DNA from: Lineus longissimus
Taxonomy: Eukaryota; Nemertea; Pilidiophora; Heteronemertea; Lineidae
Reading direction: 5' to 3'
DNA: 64,000 bases
NCBI RefSeq assembly: GCF_910592395.1
Contig: NC_088316.1
Span: forward strand, 64,001-128,000
A program made the position numbers and the translations under genes. Below, piece after piece: positions 61,924 to 64,000 of this stretch (position 1 is its first letter; each line of letters begins with the position of its first letter). A model generated the notes under the pieces. It saw nothing but the letters and a program-made list of their open reading frames with translations, ran no database searches and was not told the origin of the DNA.

Positions 61924-64000
61924 CTGAAAGACAAATGATGAATGATATGAGATCATGCATGGCTGATATACATTCTTAGTGATGTAACTACGCCGAAGCT
62001 CTCCAAGAGAAGAGCATGAACTGGATTTGAGTCTGAGGGAAGACAGCCAGCATATTTTACCTCAAAGCATTTGCATGAGAGGCAAACGTCAATTCTGATA
62101 TAAGACGACAACCCTCTACGTGCGCTGAATGAGGCCAACACACATAACAAAGTTCATCATGCTTTGAAGAGATCGTAGATCGAAACTTTGCCACCTTTCT
62201 AGAGCTGATGTTCATCCCGTGTTGGGTTGGTCAGTCCAGGCGTGTAACTTGTATGCGATGGTGCGGAGAATACATAAGTTAATTTCGATTGAAACCGACA
62301 ATGATATAACGAGGTTATGACCGCAATTATACAACAACTATGGAACCTGTGCAATACAAAACGATTTGGAGGTAATTTGTTTAATATGAAGTTATTCGAT
62401 TTTCTGCAGTTATGTCGTTCTTGTGAGAAAGTCAGATAAAATATACATGTATTTGAAATACCTGATGATGGAAATACATAAATGTATCTTTGGTGGAATG
62501 TGTTCAAAGTCAAGTTCATGAAGACTGAGTAAAATTCGATATATTCCCAACTGTCCTTATGGCTCATCAGCTTACAAGACATGTATATCAGTCCCCACCC
62601 CCACTGAGATAAAATGAAGACTTGTTGATTTTCAATATCACCATAATATCTCCAAGGAACACTTTATACAGGAGGTGCAGAAAAACTAATACGTTCCTCG
62701 CCGCAGTGTCGGCACAAACACTTGTAGATCTTCCCTTAATGTGAGATGATTGACTCGATTTCGCCCATAACCTGCATGTCCTAACCTGGTTAGTTATCTC
62801 ATCGTATCAATGGGGATATGGTTGATTGAATTGATCATTTCATTACTCGCCTTGCGGCTGCGCCTCGAGGTAAAATAGGCAGAAGACAGGCGTAAGGGCA
62901 GACGAGAACGGAGAGGGCAATATGCAGGCACGCGATAAACACAACATTATTTGCATTCCTCACCCTATGTGTTTTTATTTCACTTAGTGCCGATAAGGCT
63001 TGAACTCCATCTATGCCTACCGCAAAGTCACTGCACATGCACATATTTCGATTTCGATTTTTTTCTCGATATGCTTAACCTAGTTTTCGTAATACTATAA
63101 CAAATGGTTAGCTACCTTAAAGTATCAACAGAAAAAAAACTCGTTTAATTCATTTGCAATATTCTTGCCTATGCTTAGAGGTGTGATGCAATGTGGCGAG
63201 GTAAAGATAGGCAGCATAAAGAATCAAACTGTCCGCATGCATCACGTCTCATCTCATCTTTTAGTGGTAGCAAAATCTATGGTAGAATCTAAATACAAAC
63301 GATTTCTAACATATATCAGAGCAAGGTAGTTCTTGTTTTGCCAAACTCCCCATGCTATTTGTTCCTCTTCGATCCTAATGTTTACTTTGACAACATGCAA
63401 TAGGTCAACAGGTGTAATTGGTTGCATCTTAAGTAGAGGAGTAGTGCAAAAACAATACCAGAGACATCTAAACACTCCACCTGCTGGTGGGTAAGCAACC
63501 AGCAACTTTCATCTGCTTGGGGGCGCTGCGTGCTTTTGAACTTTTTCCGCTTATGTCAACAGGATTGGTAAACGATCACGGCAGACGAGAGGCAAAAAGA
63601 CATCATCAGACAGAATGTAAACATGCCCCCTGCTGATCGATTTGTTAGTGACATTGTATGATTGGACAGGTTGGTGTTTGTTAAGAGAGTTAAGACACAG
63701 TGGTCAAAATCAAATACTCATCGAAGAAATTAACAGCTTGTTATACATTTTCGTGTATGCGTCAACTGAGATGGCGATCTTTTGAAGTACATGTATCACT
63801 TCGCGTGTGATGGGAGATGCGCATGTGCACAACATTGACACAAATGAATGGCGGTCAAGGTGCCTCATCAGGTACCTTTCCAATTGCCAGTCACGTGGCG
63901 TATGGACCTAGCTGAAGCCTCTGAAGCCTCTATATTTTATATACGAAACACACACGGGAAGCGATCTCTACTTACAAGGATGCAGAGCATGTGCTTCAAT
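61924..64000. other. Right end of window, no recognised gene
   Basis: AT-rich sequence. Minus-strand open frames at 62199-62582 (127 codons) and 63254-63505 (83 codons) have no recognisable domain and no paralogue in the window. If the candidate exon at 61795 is real, its upstream exons should lie here or beyond. Confidence 0.4.

Overview
The window is eukaryotic. It has spliced genes with GT-AG introns, long introns, many minisatellites, dispersed repeats and a decayed Ty3/gypsy retrotransposon. Gene content points to a bilaterian invertebrate: lineage-specific rhodopsin-type GPCRs, a GABA-A/GRD-like Cys-loop receptor, and secreted PAN/apple-type proteins. A marine deuterostome or lophotrochozoan seems most likely, but the sequence alone does not settle the phylum.

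Layout. 0-3.5 kb: intergenic, with a 61-bp x3 minisatellite, a 29-bp x8 minisatellite and a double poly-G tract. 3.5-8.5 kb: two tandem plus-strand GPCR genes, each with four coding exons. Exons 1-3 are identical in length between the copies (371/217/140 nt), so this is a recent duplication. 10.3-34.9 kb: the 5' part of a minus-strand Cys-loop receptor gene, assembled here from three small exons: a signal-peptide exon at 34.9 kb, an N-terminal exon at 18.0 kb and a 68-bp exon at 10.3 kb. Splice phases agree at every junction. Its 16.8-kb and 7.6-kb introns hold several minisatellites (44 bp x26, 61/71 bp x6, 74 bp x5) and a dispersed repeat family. The channel's later exons were not found to the left, so the GPCR pair may be nested in its next intron. 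35-52.5 kb: repeat-rich intergenic DNA with an 85-bp x19 array, a 7-kb satellite of about 100 monomers of exactly 70 bp with higher-order structure, and an 812-bp tandem duplication carrying a tRNA-His-like sequence. 52.7-61.6 kb: two plus-strand paralogues of a two-exon secreted protein (PAN/apple-like domain plus a conserved C-terminal domain of about 320 residues that I do not recognise), separated by a broken Ty3/gypsy reverse transcriptase fragment. 61.8-61.9 kb: one candidate minus-strand exon of another extracellular protein. The rest appears non-coding.

No operon-like or pathway link between the genes is visible. The common theme is local tandem duplication at every scale, from 29-bp repeats to whole genes. 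The best candidates for something undescribed are the PAN-plus-unknown-domain family and the indel-free higher-order satellite.
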